64,000 nucleotides of DNA, from assembly GCA_964432985.1 (NCBI GenBank), contig CAYSPT010000004.1, forward strand, positions 69,889 through 133,888. The letters run 5' to 3'. The position numbers and the translations under genes were made by a program. This stretch comes from CAYSPT01 sp964432985. GTDB lineage: Bacteria > Muiribacteriota > CAYSPT01. The notes under the pieces were generated by a model that saw nothing but the letters and a program-made list of their open reading frames with translations, was not told where the DNA came from and did no database searches. How positions within the stretch are numbered: position 1 is the first letter of the stretch; each line of letters begins with the position of its first letter. Positions 1 through 8,303 of the stretch are shown in pieces.

Positions 1-593
1 TTTTCGGGAACGGTACCCATCATCTCTGTCATGGTGAACCCGGGGGCCACGGCGTTGACACGAACTCCCTTGCGCCCCAGTTCTTTAGCCCAGGTCCTGG
101 TCATGCCGATGACGCCTGCCTTGGAAGCGGCGTAGTTGGTCTGCCCGATATTGCCGCATGAACCTACTACTGAGGTGGTATTGAGAATGACGCCCGTACC
201 ACGGGCGCGCATGCGGGCGGCGGCTTCCCGGCCGCAGGTGAAAACGCCCTTGAGATTAACGTTAATCACGGCGTCCCAGGCCTCGTCGCTCATCTTGTGA
301 ACCATGGAGTCCCGGGTTATGCCGGCATTGTTGACCATAATGTCCACCGGGCCTAGATCGGCTTCCACCCGATCCATGGCCGCCTTGACCTGCTCTGAGG
401 AGGTGACATCCACCACGTAGGCCCGGACTTCGCTGTCGCCGGCGGCAAGCTTCTCCCGGGCTGTTTCAATGGTCTCTTCCAGGATATCCCACAGAGCCAC
501 CCGGGCCCCTTCAGCAAGATATCTTTTTGCAACAGCAAATCCAATACCCCGGGCACCCCCGGTGATTACAGCAACCTTGTTATCAAGACTCAT
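1..593 (-). CDS. fabG: 3-oxoacyl-ACP / acetoacetyl-CoA reductase, SDR family (3' end outside window)
   Basis: NAD(P)H-dependent short-chain reductase that would reduce a 3-oxoacyl thioester to the 3-hydroxyacyl form. The translated N-terminal ~197 residues show the Rossmann motif TGGARGIG (residues 11-18), the structural NNAG (88-91) and the catalytic Ser...Tyr-x3-Lys triad (TTSVVGS, then NYAASK), followed by VNAVAPGF. The start is ATG at 593 with AAGGGAGA about 8 nt upstream; the C-terminal ~50 residues lie beyond the window edge. It is divergent from an acetate transporter with an inverted repeat between the promoters. FabG of fatty acid synthesis and a PhaB-like acetoacetyl-CoA reductase cannot be separated by sequence here. 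The main fab cluster in this window lacks a fabG, so this gene could supply that activity; that is inference. Confidence 0.9.
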   Translation of the reverse strand, partial: MSLDNKVAVITGGARGIGFAVAKRYLAEGARVALWDILEETIETAREKLAAGDSEVRAYVVDVTSSEQVKAAMDRVEADLGPVDIMVNNAGITRDSMVHKMSDEAWDAVINVNLKGVFTCGREAAARMRARGTGVILNTTSVVGSCGNIGQTNYAASKAGVIGMTRTWAKELGRKGVRVNAVAPGFTMTEMMGTVPE

Positions 594-646
594 TTCACTA
601 TCTCCCTTCAAATATTAACGGTGGTTAACTTCATGACTGCACGTCC

Positions 647-675
647 AAATTACCACAGATTTTTTGCATTGTCAA
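647..675 (-). promoter_or_regulatory. Sigma-70-type promoter of the SDR gene
   Basis: Reading leftward, -35 TTGACA (670-675) and -10 TAATTT (647-652) are separated by 17 nt, giving a leader of about 45 nt before the ATG at 593. The -35 box is a perfect consensus; the -10 is moderate. Confidence 0.6.
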
Positions 676-677
676 CA

Positions 678-704
678 AAATATTCTTGCAAATGCAAAAT
701 ATTT
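678..704. promoter_or_regulatory. Inverted repeat between divergent promoters, putative operator
   Basis: AAATATT-c-TTGCA-aa-TGCAA-AATATTT is a 27-bp near-perfect inverted repeat with a single unpaired base. It abuts the -35 box of the leftward SDR promoter and lies about 33 bp upstream of the -35 of the rightward acetate transporter gene. Its size and position fit a dimeric regulator such as a TetR-type repressor; the regulator is not identified. Confidence 0.5.
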
Positions 705-736
705 CTGGTATGCTTGTCAACAGCATCAGGACAGGG

Positions 737-766
737 TTGAGCGAAGGAACACAACGCGTATATAAT
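737..766 (+). promoter_or_regulatory. Sigma-70-type promoter of the acetate transporter gene
   Basis: TTGAGC (737-742) and TATAAT (761-766) with an 18-nt spacer. The -10 is a perfect consensus. The predicted leader is about 35-40 nt. Confidence 0.6.
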
Positions 767-810
767 TGATTCACATAGAATGATAACAATGGCAGAAAGG
801 ATTGATGATC

Positions 811-1701
811 ATGGTAGAAAAAATGAACCTCTTTTCCCCGTCACACGTGGAACCTTACGGGACTCCCGCGCCCCTTGGACTGCTGGGGCTGGCCATCGGC
901 TGTGCCGCCCTGACCCCCATCGGTTTCGGCTTCTGTATCACTCCCGCTGGATTGAAAACGGCCGCCGTGCTGTGCTTGCTCTTCGGAGCCGGCGGGCAGT
1001 TCCTGGCCGGATTCATGGAGTTTCGCAACCGCAATGCCTTCGGAGGAGCGATCTTTACCACGTTTTCCTTCCTGTGGATGGTAAACGCCTGGTCCCTGAA
1101 CGCCCTGGCCAATGGTTTTGCGCCGGACCACGGCATACTGTTGGCCCTGGACGTGGTCTGCCTGCTGATCCTGGTCCCCCTGACCTTCGGTTTCGGATTT
1201 TTCTCCAAGCTGTTGTTCTACTTTTTAGTGGATATCGACCTGCTTTTCCTGGCCAAGATCATCAAGGGGGTTTTTCACACCACCGTGCTGGATATTCCAA
1301 TCGCGCTGCTCACCGTCGCTTTGGGGGGATTAGCCATATGGATTGCCCTGGCGGCTCTGATCAACCCGGTTGCCGGCCGGCAGGTGTTCCGCATGGCGGG
1401 ACCGATCTTCCTGGCCAAAAAGCAGCAGACCTTCGACTGGTCAGTCAGGCTGAACCTGTTCACCGTTCTCTACGGTTACTGGAAGGAAAACGCTTATTCA
1501 GAGATGCCCCTGGCGGACCTGGAGAAAACGATGAAGGAAACTATCGGCGAACGCGACATCATTCCGGACCTTTTCTACCTGTGGGAGTTCGGGTACTTGA
1601 ATCTTTCACTGGACGATCAGAACCGCATCGCGTCGGTACGTCTCAACGCCCGCGGTATCGACATCCACGAGCAGCTGGTGTTGCACAAGTACGCGGGTTA
1701 A
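811..1701 (+). CDS. Acetate uptake transporter, AceTr (GPR1/FUN34/SatP-YaaH) family, with C-terminal extension
   Basis: Predicted inner-membrane acetate/succinate:H+ transporter. The family signature is near the N-terminus (GTPAPLGLLGLA, cf. the NPAPLGLLG consensus), followed by FLAGFMEFRNRNAFGGAIFTTFS, which matches the conserved loop after TM2. About six hydrophobic segments fill residues ~20-195. Family members are usually ~190-210 residues; this one is ~297 because of a soluble ~100-residue C-terminal tail of unknown role. AGAAAGG (794-800) lies 10 nt before the ATG at 811; ATG 805 and TTG 802 are alternative in-frame starts. It is monocistronic, closed by a strong terminator, and divergent from an SDR reductase. 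Confidence 0.82.
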   Translation: MVEKMNLFSPSHVEPYGTPAPLGLLGLAIGCAALTPIGFGFCITPAGLKTAAVLCLLFGAGGQFLAGFMEFRNRNAFGGAIFTTFSFLWMVNAWSLNALANGFAPDHGILLALDVVCLLILVPLTFGFGFFSKLLFYFLVDIDLLFLAKIIKGVFHTTVLDIPIALLTVALGGLAIWIALAALINPVAGRQVFRMAGPIFLAKKQQTFDWSVRLNLFTVLYGYWKENAYSEMPLADLEKTMKETIGERDIIPDLFYLWEFGYLNLSLDDQNRIASVRLNARGIDIHEQLVLHKYAG

Positions 1702-1714
1702 AGTTACAGACTTG

Positions 1715-1753
1715 AAAAGCCCCTCCCTGTTTTCAGGAGAGGGGCTTTTTTTT
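1715..1753 (+). terminator. Rho-independent terminator after the acetate transporter
   Basis: Stem AAAAGCCCCTCC / GGAGAGGGGCTTTT around a short loop, followed by eight T. The short A run on the left side may also help end the convergent acyl-CoA synthetase transcript. Confidence 0.85.
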
Positions 1754-1773
1754 CTGCAGTGGTGTTGTCTTCG

Positions 1774-3498
1774 CTACTCCCGACCGGCAGCGCGGTCCCG
1801 GGCGGCCTGCTCGTAGAGTTCGTCGAGCGCTTCGCCGAACCGTTTGTACACTTCCTTACGGCGCACCTTGAGCGAGGGAGTCATCAGCCCGTTCATGGGG
1901 GTGAAGTGCTCCGGCACGATCATGAATTTGCGGATGGTCTCGTAGCGGGCCAGGCTGGCGTTGGCTTTTTCTACTGCCTCTTCCACCAGCTTCCGCACCA
2001 CTTCGTCCTGCACCGCCTCAACCCAGACCTCTACCTGTTGTCCAAGTGTTTGGAGGTACTGCTTCACCGCCGCTTCCGCCAGGGTGACCAGGGCGGTGAC
2101 AAACTTCTTCCCATCGCCGTAGACCACCAGGTGCTCGATATAGGGGTTGTCCACGAACAGACGCTCGATATTCTCAGGCGGTATGTTCTTGCCCCCGGCG
2201 GTCACGATAATCTCTTTCTTGCGCCCGATTATCTGCAGGTAGCCCCCGTCCAGCCAACGCCCGCAGTCTCCGGTCCGGAACCAGCCGTCTTTGGTGAAAC
2301 ACTTTATTGTCGCTTCGGGGTCCTTGTAATAGCCTTTGAAAACCACCGGGCCACGGGCCAGTATCTCGTCATCATTCCCCAGCTTGATCTCCACTGAAGG
2401 ATAGGGCTTACCCACCGAGTCGAAGTGAAAATCCCCATGACGGTTCATGGTCAGTGTCGGCGAGCACTCGGTCAGCCCGTATCCTTCGGTTATCCACAGG
2501 CCGGCTTTCAGGAAGAAATCCTTGACCTCGCGTTTCAGTCCGGCCCCGCCGGAGAGCAGGAACTGCAGCCGCCCGCCGGTAAGCTCCCGGAGTTTTTCAA
2601 TCTGCTCCTCCACGTTCGCGCTGCTGGTCAGGGCCGTGGTGTACAGCTTTTCGTAGTAGAGAGGAACGCTGAAGAACAGGTGGGGACGGTAGACGGGAAG
2701 CAGAGAGAGGACGTCTTTCGGATTGGTCATATAGCTGGTGAAACCGAGAATATTACCCAGCCCAACTTCTCCCCAGCCGAAGATGTGCGAGGTGGGAAGC
2801 CAGTGCAGGTCCACTCCACCCTCGGTAATCAGGTGCCCGTTGATAGCCAGCCAGTCGCGGCTGCTGTAGGCCAGATTCTCGTAGGTCAGCGGCACACCCT
2901 TGGGATTACCGGTGGTTCCCGAGGTGTAGTACATCTGCGCTACCATGTTCCCGGTAGTGCTGATGAGCAGTTTTCCTAGAAGATCGGGGTGCTGTTCCCT
3001 AAATGCCGCCCCGGCGCGGTAAAAATCTTCCAGTGAGAAGCAGGGTCGTCCATGGTATTCATCGGGAACGTCGCCTTCGAGCAGGACTATGTGCTTCAAC
3101 TCGGGGAAACGGTCGCCGGTGGAAAAGAGAATATCAAGAAGCTTTTTGTTCTGCACGAACAGAAGCTTGAGATCGGAGTGGGAAACGATATAAGTTCCCT
3201 GCTCCACGGTGGTGGCGTGATAGATAGGTATGACCACCGTCTGAGAGGTCAGGATACCGAACCCGGCATAAATCCACTCCAGGCGGTTGTCGCAGTATAT
3301 GCCCACCTTGTCGCCGGTGGACAGGCCAATTGACTTGATGGCGTGAGCTATCCGGTCGACATTCTCCCGGTAATCCTTCCACAGAACCGGCTGCCACCCG
3401 CCGTCGGCCGGGACCATGAACCGGGGCCGATCGGCCCACTTTTCCGCATTCTCAAAAAACAATTTCGATCCAGTCAACTGCTTGATGTCATACTGCAT
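1774..3498 (-). CDS. AMP-forming long-chain fatty acid-CoA ligase
   Basis: Activates a carboxylic (probably long-chain fatty) acid to acyl-CoA via an acyl-adenylate. Of ~574 residues, the N-terminal domain carries the AMP-binding P-loop YYTSGTTGNPKG (around residue 190) and TEGYGLTECSP. The hinge GWFRTGDCGRW and the C-terminal catalytic-lysine region TAGGKNIPPENIE are all present, so the enzyme looks complete. It resembles the FadD15/FAA1-type ligases. ATG 3498 is preferred over the upstream TTG at 3507 because AGGAGG sits 10 nt before it. The leader carries a duplicated Shine-Dalgarno block (separate entry). It faces the acetate transporter gene. Confidence 0.9.
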   Translation of the reverse strand: MQYDIKQLTGSKLFFENAEKWADRPRFMVPADGGWQPVLWKDYRENVDRIAHAIKSIGLSTGDKVGIYCDNRLEWIYAGFGILTSQTVVIPIYHATTVEQGTYIVSHSDLKLLFVQNKKLLDILFSTGDRFPELKHIVLLEGDVPDEYHGRPCFSLEDFYRAGAAFREQHPDLLGKLLISTTGNMVAQMYYTSGTTGNPKGVPLTYENLAYSSRDWLAINGHLITEGGVDLHWLPTSHIFGWGEVGLGNILGFTSYMTNPKDVLSLLPVYRPHLFFSVPLYYEKLYTTALTSSANVEEQIEKLRELTGGRLQFLLSGGAGLKREVKDFFLKAGLWITEGYGLTECSPTLTMNRHGDFHFDSVGKPYPSVEIKLGNDDEILARGPVVFKGYYKDPEATIKCFTKDGWFRTGDCGRWLDGGYLQIIGRKKEIIVTAGGKNIPPENIERLFVDNPYIEHLVVYGDGKKFVTALVTLAEAAVKQYLQTLGQQVEVWVEAVQDEVVRKLVEEAVEKANASLARYETIRKFMIVPEHFTPMNGLMTPSLKVRRKEVYKRFGEALDELYEQAARDRAAGRE

Positions 3499-3501
3499 AT
3501 T

Positions 3502-3535
3502 TCTCAAGCCTCCTTAAATCTCAAACCTCCTTAAA
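3502..3535 (-). repeat. Tandem 17-bp duplication containing two Shine-Dalgarno sequences
   Basis: Two adjacent 17-bp copies (3502-3518 and 3519-3535) differ at one base; read on the minus strand each is TTTAAGGAGGyTTGAGA. The copy nearest the gene places AGGAGG 10 nt before the ATG of the acyl-CoA ligase. The upstream copy provides a second, standby-like ribosome-binding element. Confidence 0.75.
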
Positions 3536-3788
3536 AAAGGTAGCAGAATATTGATTACTAAGTCAAACGTCCGCTGCTCAGACCCAGGGAGGGACGGTTT
3601 ACATGGTTACTGGATGGTGTCCTACGGGCAGTATAGGAAGTTATCAACTTTATGGGGTTTCTTCTCGTTCGTGACAGCTATGCCCACCAGAAAGCAAATC
3701 ATCCTTCATTGTTGACGTTACCGCCCTCTGCCGTCGAAGTGTGGATAGTGAGGGTTCCTGTTTTCTATGCGAAGTAACTTGCTTTTGC

Positions 3789-5396
3789 TCAGACCCACCC
3801 CCGGTCGAAACAGCGGTACGACACCGCCTCGGCCAGGTGCTCCTCCCTGATGGCCGGTTTCTCCTCTATGTCAGCAATGGTGCGGGCCACCTTGAGGATC
3901 TTGTGGTAGGACCGGGCCGAGAGCCCCATTTGGTCGAGACTTTGCCGGACGAACAACTGCCCTTCCCGGTCGAGACGGCAGTGGCGTTGAAGATCCGCCT
4001 GCGTCATGGAGGCGTTCCCTCTGTAGACGGCTCCGGTCACGGCTTTCGGTGAACCACCCGGACCGTCGTCTGATTCCGGTTCCCGGCTTTCCGCTTGATT
4101 CTCTCTTTTTGTGTACTCGAGCCGTTCTGCCTGTAGCTTCCGGGACCTCTCCACGCGGGTGAGAATATCACCGGAGCTCTCTTCCTTCGACTGCCCCATC
4201 AGGTCGGCGGCGGAAAGCCGCGGGACCTCGATGTGGATGTCGATCCGGTCCAGGAGCGGTCCCGATATCCGGGAGCGGTACCGCCGCACCCGGTAGGGTT
4301 CGCAATTGCAGGAGCGCTTCGTGTCCAGAAGGTAGCCGCACGGGCACGGGTTGGCCGCCGCCACCAGGAGAAAATCCGCCGGATAGCGGACGGTGGCGAA
4401 AACCCGCGACAGGACCAGTTCACCCGATTCCAGCGGCTCACGAAGGCTCTGCAGCGCCTGGCGGCTGAACTCGGGAAACTCGTCTAAAAAAAGCACCCCG
4501 TTGTGGGCCAGGCTGACCTCGCCTGGCATGGGAACGGCACCGCCACCTATCAGGCCGGGTCGACTAACAGTATGATGCGGCGCCCGAAACGGCCGGGAAA
4601 AAGGAGCGGGCTCTCCCGTTTTCAGCAGCCCGGCAGCGGAGTAGATCTTGGTTACCTCCAACCACTCGTCGCGATTCATCAGGGGCAGAATGCCCGGCAG
4701 GCGACGGGCCAGCATGGTTTTTCCGGAGCCGGGACTGCCCACCATCAGAACATTGTGGTTGCCGGCTGCGGCGATTTCCATGGCCCGCTTTACCACCGCC
4801 TGCCCCCTGACATCGGCGAAATCGAGCCTTGCTTCTTGGGACGATTCAGTAATGCAGGGATCACCGTTATAAGACGGCAGGGTGATTTCGCCGTTCAAGA
4901 AACCGACTATCTCTGTCAGGCTCCCTGCGCAAAGAACATCCATAGCTCCGGCGGCGGCGGCTTCGCAGCCGTTTTCAGGGGGTACGATGACCCTGTCTAT
5001 CCGGCCGTTTTTCAAGGCGGACACGATTGGCAGCACTCCCCGGCAGGGCTGCAGCGCCCCGTCCAGGCGCAGTTCCCCGATGAACAGGTACCGTCCCGCC
5101 GTCCCGGGGTTCACCTGCCCGGTTGCGGCCAGGATACCCACCGCCAGCGGCAGGTCGAAGGCCGGCCCCACCTTGCGGGTGTCTCCCGGCGCCAGGTTAG
5201 CGGTTATCCGTCCCAGGGGAAAATCACAGCCGGTATGCTGGATGGCCGACCGTATCCTCTCCCGGCTTTCACGCACCGAGGTGTCAGGCAGCCCCACTAT
5301 GTTGAACGTGGGCAACCCCCGCATGATGTCGATCTCAACGCTCACCGGGGTGGCTTCAATCCCCAGCACGGCTCCCGTCAGCAGTTCCGCGTACAT
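3789..5396 (-). CDS. comM: YifB/ComM family Mg-chelatase-like AAA+ ATPase
   Basis: AAA+ ATPase related to ComM, a hexameric helicase that promotes branch migration in natural transformation. Order of parts: N-terminal Lon-protease-like (ChlI) domain beginning AELLTGAVLGIEATPV with SVEIDIMRGLPTFNIVGLPD; Walker A GSPGSGKT near residue 220; Walker B FLDEFPEF; and a C-terminal Mg-chelatase domain. At ~535 residues it has the normal length. The start ATG 5396 has GGAGG 9 nt upstream, whereas the first ATG (5405) touches the GGAGG. The type IV pilus-like ATPase genes at the right end would be consistent with DNA uptake, but no com gene is seen here. Confidence 0.9.
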   Translation of the reverse strand: MYAELLTGAVLGIEATPVSVEIDIMRGLPTFNIVGLPDTSVRESRERIRSAIQHTGCDFPLGRITANLAPGDTRKVGPAFDLPLAVGILAATGQVNPGTAGRYLFIGELRLDGALQPCRGVLPIVSALKNGRIDRVIVPPENGCEAAAAGAMDVLCAGSLTEIVGFLNGEITLPSYNGDPCITESSQEARLDFADVRGQAVVKRAMEIAAAGNHNVLMVGSPGSGKTMLARRLPGILPLMNRDEWLEVTKIYSAAGLLKTGEPAPFSRPFRAPHHTVSRPGLIGGGAVPMPGEVSLAHNGVLFLDEFPEFSRQALQSLREPLESGELVLSRVFATVRYPADFLLVAAANPCPCGYLLDTKRSCNCEPYRVRRYRSRISGPLLDRIDIHIEVPRLSAADLMGQSKEESSGDILTRVERSRKLQAERLEYTKRENQAESREPESDDGPGGSPKAVTGAVYRGNASMTQADLQRHCRLDREGQLFVRQSLDQMGLSARSYHKILKVARTIADIEEKPAIREEHLAEAVSYRCFDRGWV

Positions 5397-5798
5397 GCTA
5401 TGCATCCTCCTTCAAGTCGAGTATTACCGGCAGGTTTTCACTCAACTGCTTTTACTACTCAAGAAAACCCGGTACAAGCAGGCATATGCAATCCGCGGAC
5501 CATAAGAAGCCAACTTCATAAAACACTGATATAATCAAGGTTTTTCTGTACCGATGGCAGCATATAATTCCGGAGAAGTGTATTGTTTTGAGACAGGTCC
5601 TCGCAATGTGAGACAGTTGATTGCTTTGGTTCCTATTTGAGATTAGCACCAGAGGGTCGGAGGGCGTCAGAGACACTTGTACCGGTCTGTCAGATTGTAC
5701 AATTCCGCCGGGCGGTGATACAATCAATGTCAATTCTCCAACATACTCCTAAGAAGAATTGTTACTCGCGGGGCCCCGCAGGATTGGTGAGGAAGGAT
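5397..5798. other. 402-bp AT-richer intergenic region between divergent genes
   Basis: No credible coding sequence. It contains the comM ribosome-binding site at its left edge, two isolated TATAAT boxes near 5531 and 5562, and the rightward promoter listed at 5695-5724. The AT content rises here and stays high through the next gene. Confidence 0.5.
5695..5724 (+). promoter_or_regulatory. Likely promoter of the secreted HExxH protein
   Basis: TTGTAC (5695-5700) and TACAAT (5719-5724) with an 18-nt spacer. A leader of about 65-70 nt would precede the ATG at 5799. Confidence 0.45.
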
Positions 5799-6887
5799 AT
5801 GTGTTTAAGAATTTGGCTGGTGTTTTTGATTTTCCATTTTTTGATTTCTGGAACCGGTGCCGTTTGTGACACGTCGGCCCCGCTACTATCTGAAGTAGAT
5901 AAGGCTCTCATCAGCGAATACTATAACGTTAAATCTATTCTGGGAGACAAGGTCTGGCCGGGATATCGTGGAGAGATAATACCAATAAATCTTATTGCGG
6001 AAAATTATGAGTACCTGTTTGGATATCCACATAAACCGGAGGTTTTCAGGAGGCTCAACACCGCGAGTATTTCCGGTCTGCCAGTCTATTACAGGAAACT
6101 GAAAAAACAGGGATATGCCATCGCCGCAACCAGAAAGGTCGATAGTATTAACTGCATTTGGGTGTCAAGCTACGACCTGTATAATGCCCACAGAAATCAT
6201 CCCGAATTCATCGCTCATTTGTTTCATGAGGGATTCCATGTGTATCAAAATAATCATTTTTACAACAAAGAATTCTTTAAAAAAATGAATTACTCTTACA
6301 AAGACTCTCCTATAAATTTTCCTTATCCGTTGGATGACTTCTGGGATTCCGAGTTCCTGAACCTCGAGGGTGTTCACCTTGCCCATGCTTATGAAATTCC
6401 TGAAGAATATACTCCCAGGAACGATGAGGAAAAGGAAGAGATCAAGCAACTCGCCCTGACACAGTTGCGATATTTTCTAAAGATAAGAAAGCTGCGTTTC
6501 AAACTGCTGCAACACAAATCGGAAGATTATGAAAAATTCACCGTTGATAAAGAGTGGCAGGAAGGAGTGGCCGTGTATACCGAAGCGAAGTTGATGCTCG
6601 AAATAGAAAAAAGCGGCTACTCGCCTCTGAAGCGGGCACTGGTATCGATTCCCTCGTTTAAATACCCTCCATACAAAGCATTTGTTAAAAAACGGATTAT
6701 CGATAACCTTTATTACAGCGGATTCCACACCTCTGATTTAAATCCGATCGTGTGGTACCACTCGTATTTCATCGGTGCCATGCAGTGTCTGCTCCTGGAC
6801 GAACTGCGTCCTGAATGGAAAGATGAGTATTTTTCATTTGGTCGTTGGCTTCACATAATCTTAGCCCAGGCGATTGAAAAACAATAG
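5799..6887 (+). CDS. Secreted protein with gluzincin-like HExxH motif, function unknown
   Basis: No family recognised with confidence. About 362 residues. A Sec signal peptide (MCLRIWLVFLIFHFLISG) is followed by a mature region with HLFHEGFHVYQ (His143, Glu144, His147), a textbook HExxH zinc site. About 110 residues later, EWQEGVAVYTEA offers glutamates as the third ligand, the gluzincin layout. This suggests an extracytoplasmic metallopeptidase, but activity is inference. The start at ATG 5799 is supported by GAGGAAGG directly upstream and by the signal peptide. The gene is clearly AT-richer and uses more A/T-ending codons than its neighbours, a sign of recent transfer. It is monocistronic and tail-to-tail with the serpin gene; a peptidase next to a protease inhibitor may be coincidence. 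Confidence 0.65.
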   Translation: MCLRIWLVFLIFHFLISGTGAVCDTSAPLLSEVDKALISEYYNVKSILGDKVWPGYRGEIIPINLIAENYEYLFGYPHKPEVFRRLNTASISGLPVYYRKLKKQGYAIAATRKVDSINCIWVSSYDLYNAHRNHPEFIAHLFHEGFHVYQNNHFYNKEFFKKMNYSYKDSPINFPYPLDDFWDSEFLNLEGVHLAHAYEIPEEYTPRNDEEKEEIKQLALTQLRYFLKIRKLRFKLLQHKSEDYEKFTVDKEWQEGVAVYTEAKLMLEIEKSGYSPLKRALVSIPSFKYPPYKAFVKKRIIDNLYYSGFHTSDLNPIVWYHSYFIGAMQCLLLDELRPEWKDEYFSFGRWLHIILAQAIEKQ

Positions 6888-6911
6888 TCCAAAAAGCCTG
6901 GCAACACCCTT

Positions 6912-8210
6912 TTACTCCGTCGGGTTGCTCAACCTCCCGCAGAACAAAATGCTTCCGGAAACATTATCCCGGATAAGAAACACGAAGGGATGGTCCGCCC
7001 GGAAAACGGGCACCGGCGAGTGCCCGCCTTTTCTCGACATGACCACGGCGGTGGCCGCGGCGGCTTCCGTCCCTTCTTCGTTCACATCAACAAAGGCCTT
7101 ATGGATGACGGCGGAGATGTAGAGGTCTTTTTTACCAGTCATTCCGGAGAAATCAGCGCTAATTTCGGAGAAGGCATCGGGCATCCCCATTCCGGGCAGC
7201 ACCTGCTCCAGCTTGAAATCATCAGTCATCTTGAACCGGGGTAAATAGACCTGGACCTTTTGTTCTCTCACCCGTTCCAGCCACTTCTGCAGCGTTTTCG
7301 AGGACAGCCTCTTCTCGAGTTTCTTTATGTCGCCGACCTTTTTCGGCAGCAGCACGACCATGGAGAGACGGCCGTCCACGTAGGGAAGCTCCAGTATCTG
7401 CAGCGACTTTCCTTCGGCGTAGTTGAACTTGGCGGTCTGATGCATCAGCGGAATCGTCACGGTCTTACCTTCACCGAGTTTGAAGAGAGATTCCACGGTA
7501 CGGGCTTCATCAAATTGTCTGGCCCAGTTTCCCTTGAAGTAGATGGCGTTGGTCAGGACCAGCCGTGTTATGGGAGTGAGAATTCCCTGCTTGAGCAGTT
7601 CCCGGATTTTGTCCTGTGTCTGCCGTTCGACCCAGGTGTTGATCGTTTTTCGGGTCGCTTCGGTCTGATGGATAAAATCGACCTCGTTGAAACCGGCCGA
7701 GTAGTTGTCCTTCACAAACCCGATGAACGACGGAAGAAACGAGTATCCTTTCTGTCCCCACAAGGCGTTGGAGACGACCAGTTGAAAGCTGCTTTCCTCC
7801 CCGGCGGCGTTCAGTTTATTCACCATCCTGCCCATGGCGGCGTGCAGCTTGTCCCGGCCCAACGAGAAGTGCAGGACATCGGCCATCTGCTCTGCCGTCT
7901 CTCCCCTGGCACCGGCGTAGGTCATGGCCAGGGCGGTAGAGATACTGTACGGGGAAAAAAACAGGTTTCCCGGCCGGGTCTTGAGCTGCTGGTAAAGATC
8001 GAAGGCAAAATCATTGCAGCCTTTCACCACCGGGTTTCCGGCTGGTTTAGCCGCCATCACGGCTGGTTTAGCCGCCATCACGGCTGGTTTAGCCGCCATC
8101 ACGGCTGGTTTAGCCGCCATCACGGCCGTTCCTTCGACAAGCACTATGACGATCAGCGCCAGGACCAGCAGAGCTGAAACAAAGTGGTTTGAATGTTTCG
8201 GATTAATCAC
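6912..8210 (-). CDS. Secreted serpin (serine protease inhibitor)
   Basis: Suicide inhibitor of serine (or cysteine) proteases. About 432 residues with an N-terminal signal peptide (hydrophobic SALLVLALIVIVLV), then a low-complexity spacer of four 7-residue repeats (VMAAKPA), then the full serpin fold from NDFAFDLYQQL. NALYFKGNW-like NAIYFKGNW and the C-terminal DHPFVFLIRD...ILFCGRL are present. The hinge EEGTEAAAATAVVM (around residue 380) is of the inhibitory type: small residues at P12-P9. Counting from the hinge puts P2-P1 near Arg-Lys of MSRKGG, predicting a trypsin-like target. GTG 8210 is the start, with GGAGAGG about 8 nt upstream. Bacterial serpins are uncommon. Alternative: exact P1 may shift by one or two residues. 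Confidence 0.93.
   Translation of the reverse strand: MINPKHSNHFVSALLVLALIVIVLVEGTAVMAAKPAVMAAKPAVMAAKPAVMAAKPAGNPVVKGCNDFAFDLYQQLKTRPGNLFFSPYSISTALAMTYAGARGETAEQMADVLHFSLGRDKLHAAMGRMVNKLNAAGEESSFQLVVSNALWGQKGYSFLPSFIGFVKDNYSAGFNEVDFIHQTEATRKTINTWVERQTQDKIRELLKQGILTPITRLVLTNAIYFKGNWARQFDEARTVESLFKLGEGKTVTIPLMHQTAKFNYAEGKSLQILELPYVDGRLSMVVLLPKKVGDIKKLEKRLSSKTLQKWLERVREQKVQVYLPRFKMTDDFKLEQVLPGMGMPDAFSEISADFSGMTGKKDLYISAVIHKAFVDVNEEGTEAAAATAVVMSRKGGHSPVPVFRADHPFVFLIRDNVSGSILFCGRLSNPTE
8040..8123 (-). repeat. Four perfect 21-bp in-frame tandem repeats in the serpin gene
   Basis: Units at 8040-8060, 8061-8081, 8082-8102 and 8103-8123 are identical and encode VMAAKPA-type heptads just after the signal peptide. 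Each unit contains GGCT-ggttt-AGCC, able to form a small hairpin. Perfect identity implies recent expansion by slippage. Confidence 0.92.
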
Positions 8211-8303
8211 TGTCCATCACCTCTCCCATGCGTTATTGTAATATACGCAGCCAGAAATGAACAGGATTTGTTTGACATGGGAAAAGGGGACAGCCGGACC
8301 GGG

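Noticed and set aside
3570..3800. Repeated GCTCAGACCCA near 3573 and at the comM 3' end as a duplication or attachment site
   Set aside because: The match is only 11 bp with no continuing homology or flanking mobile genes; coincidence is likely.
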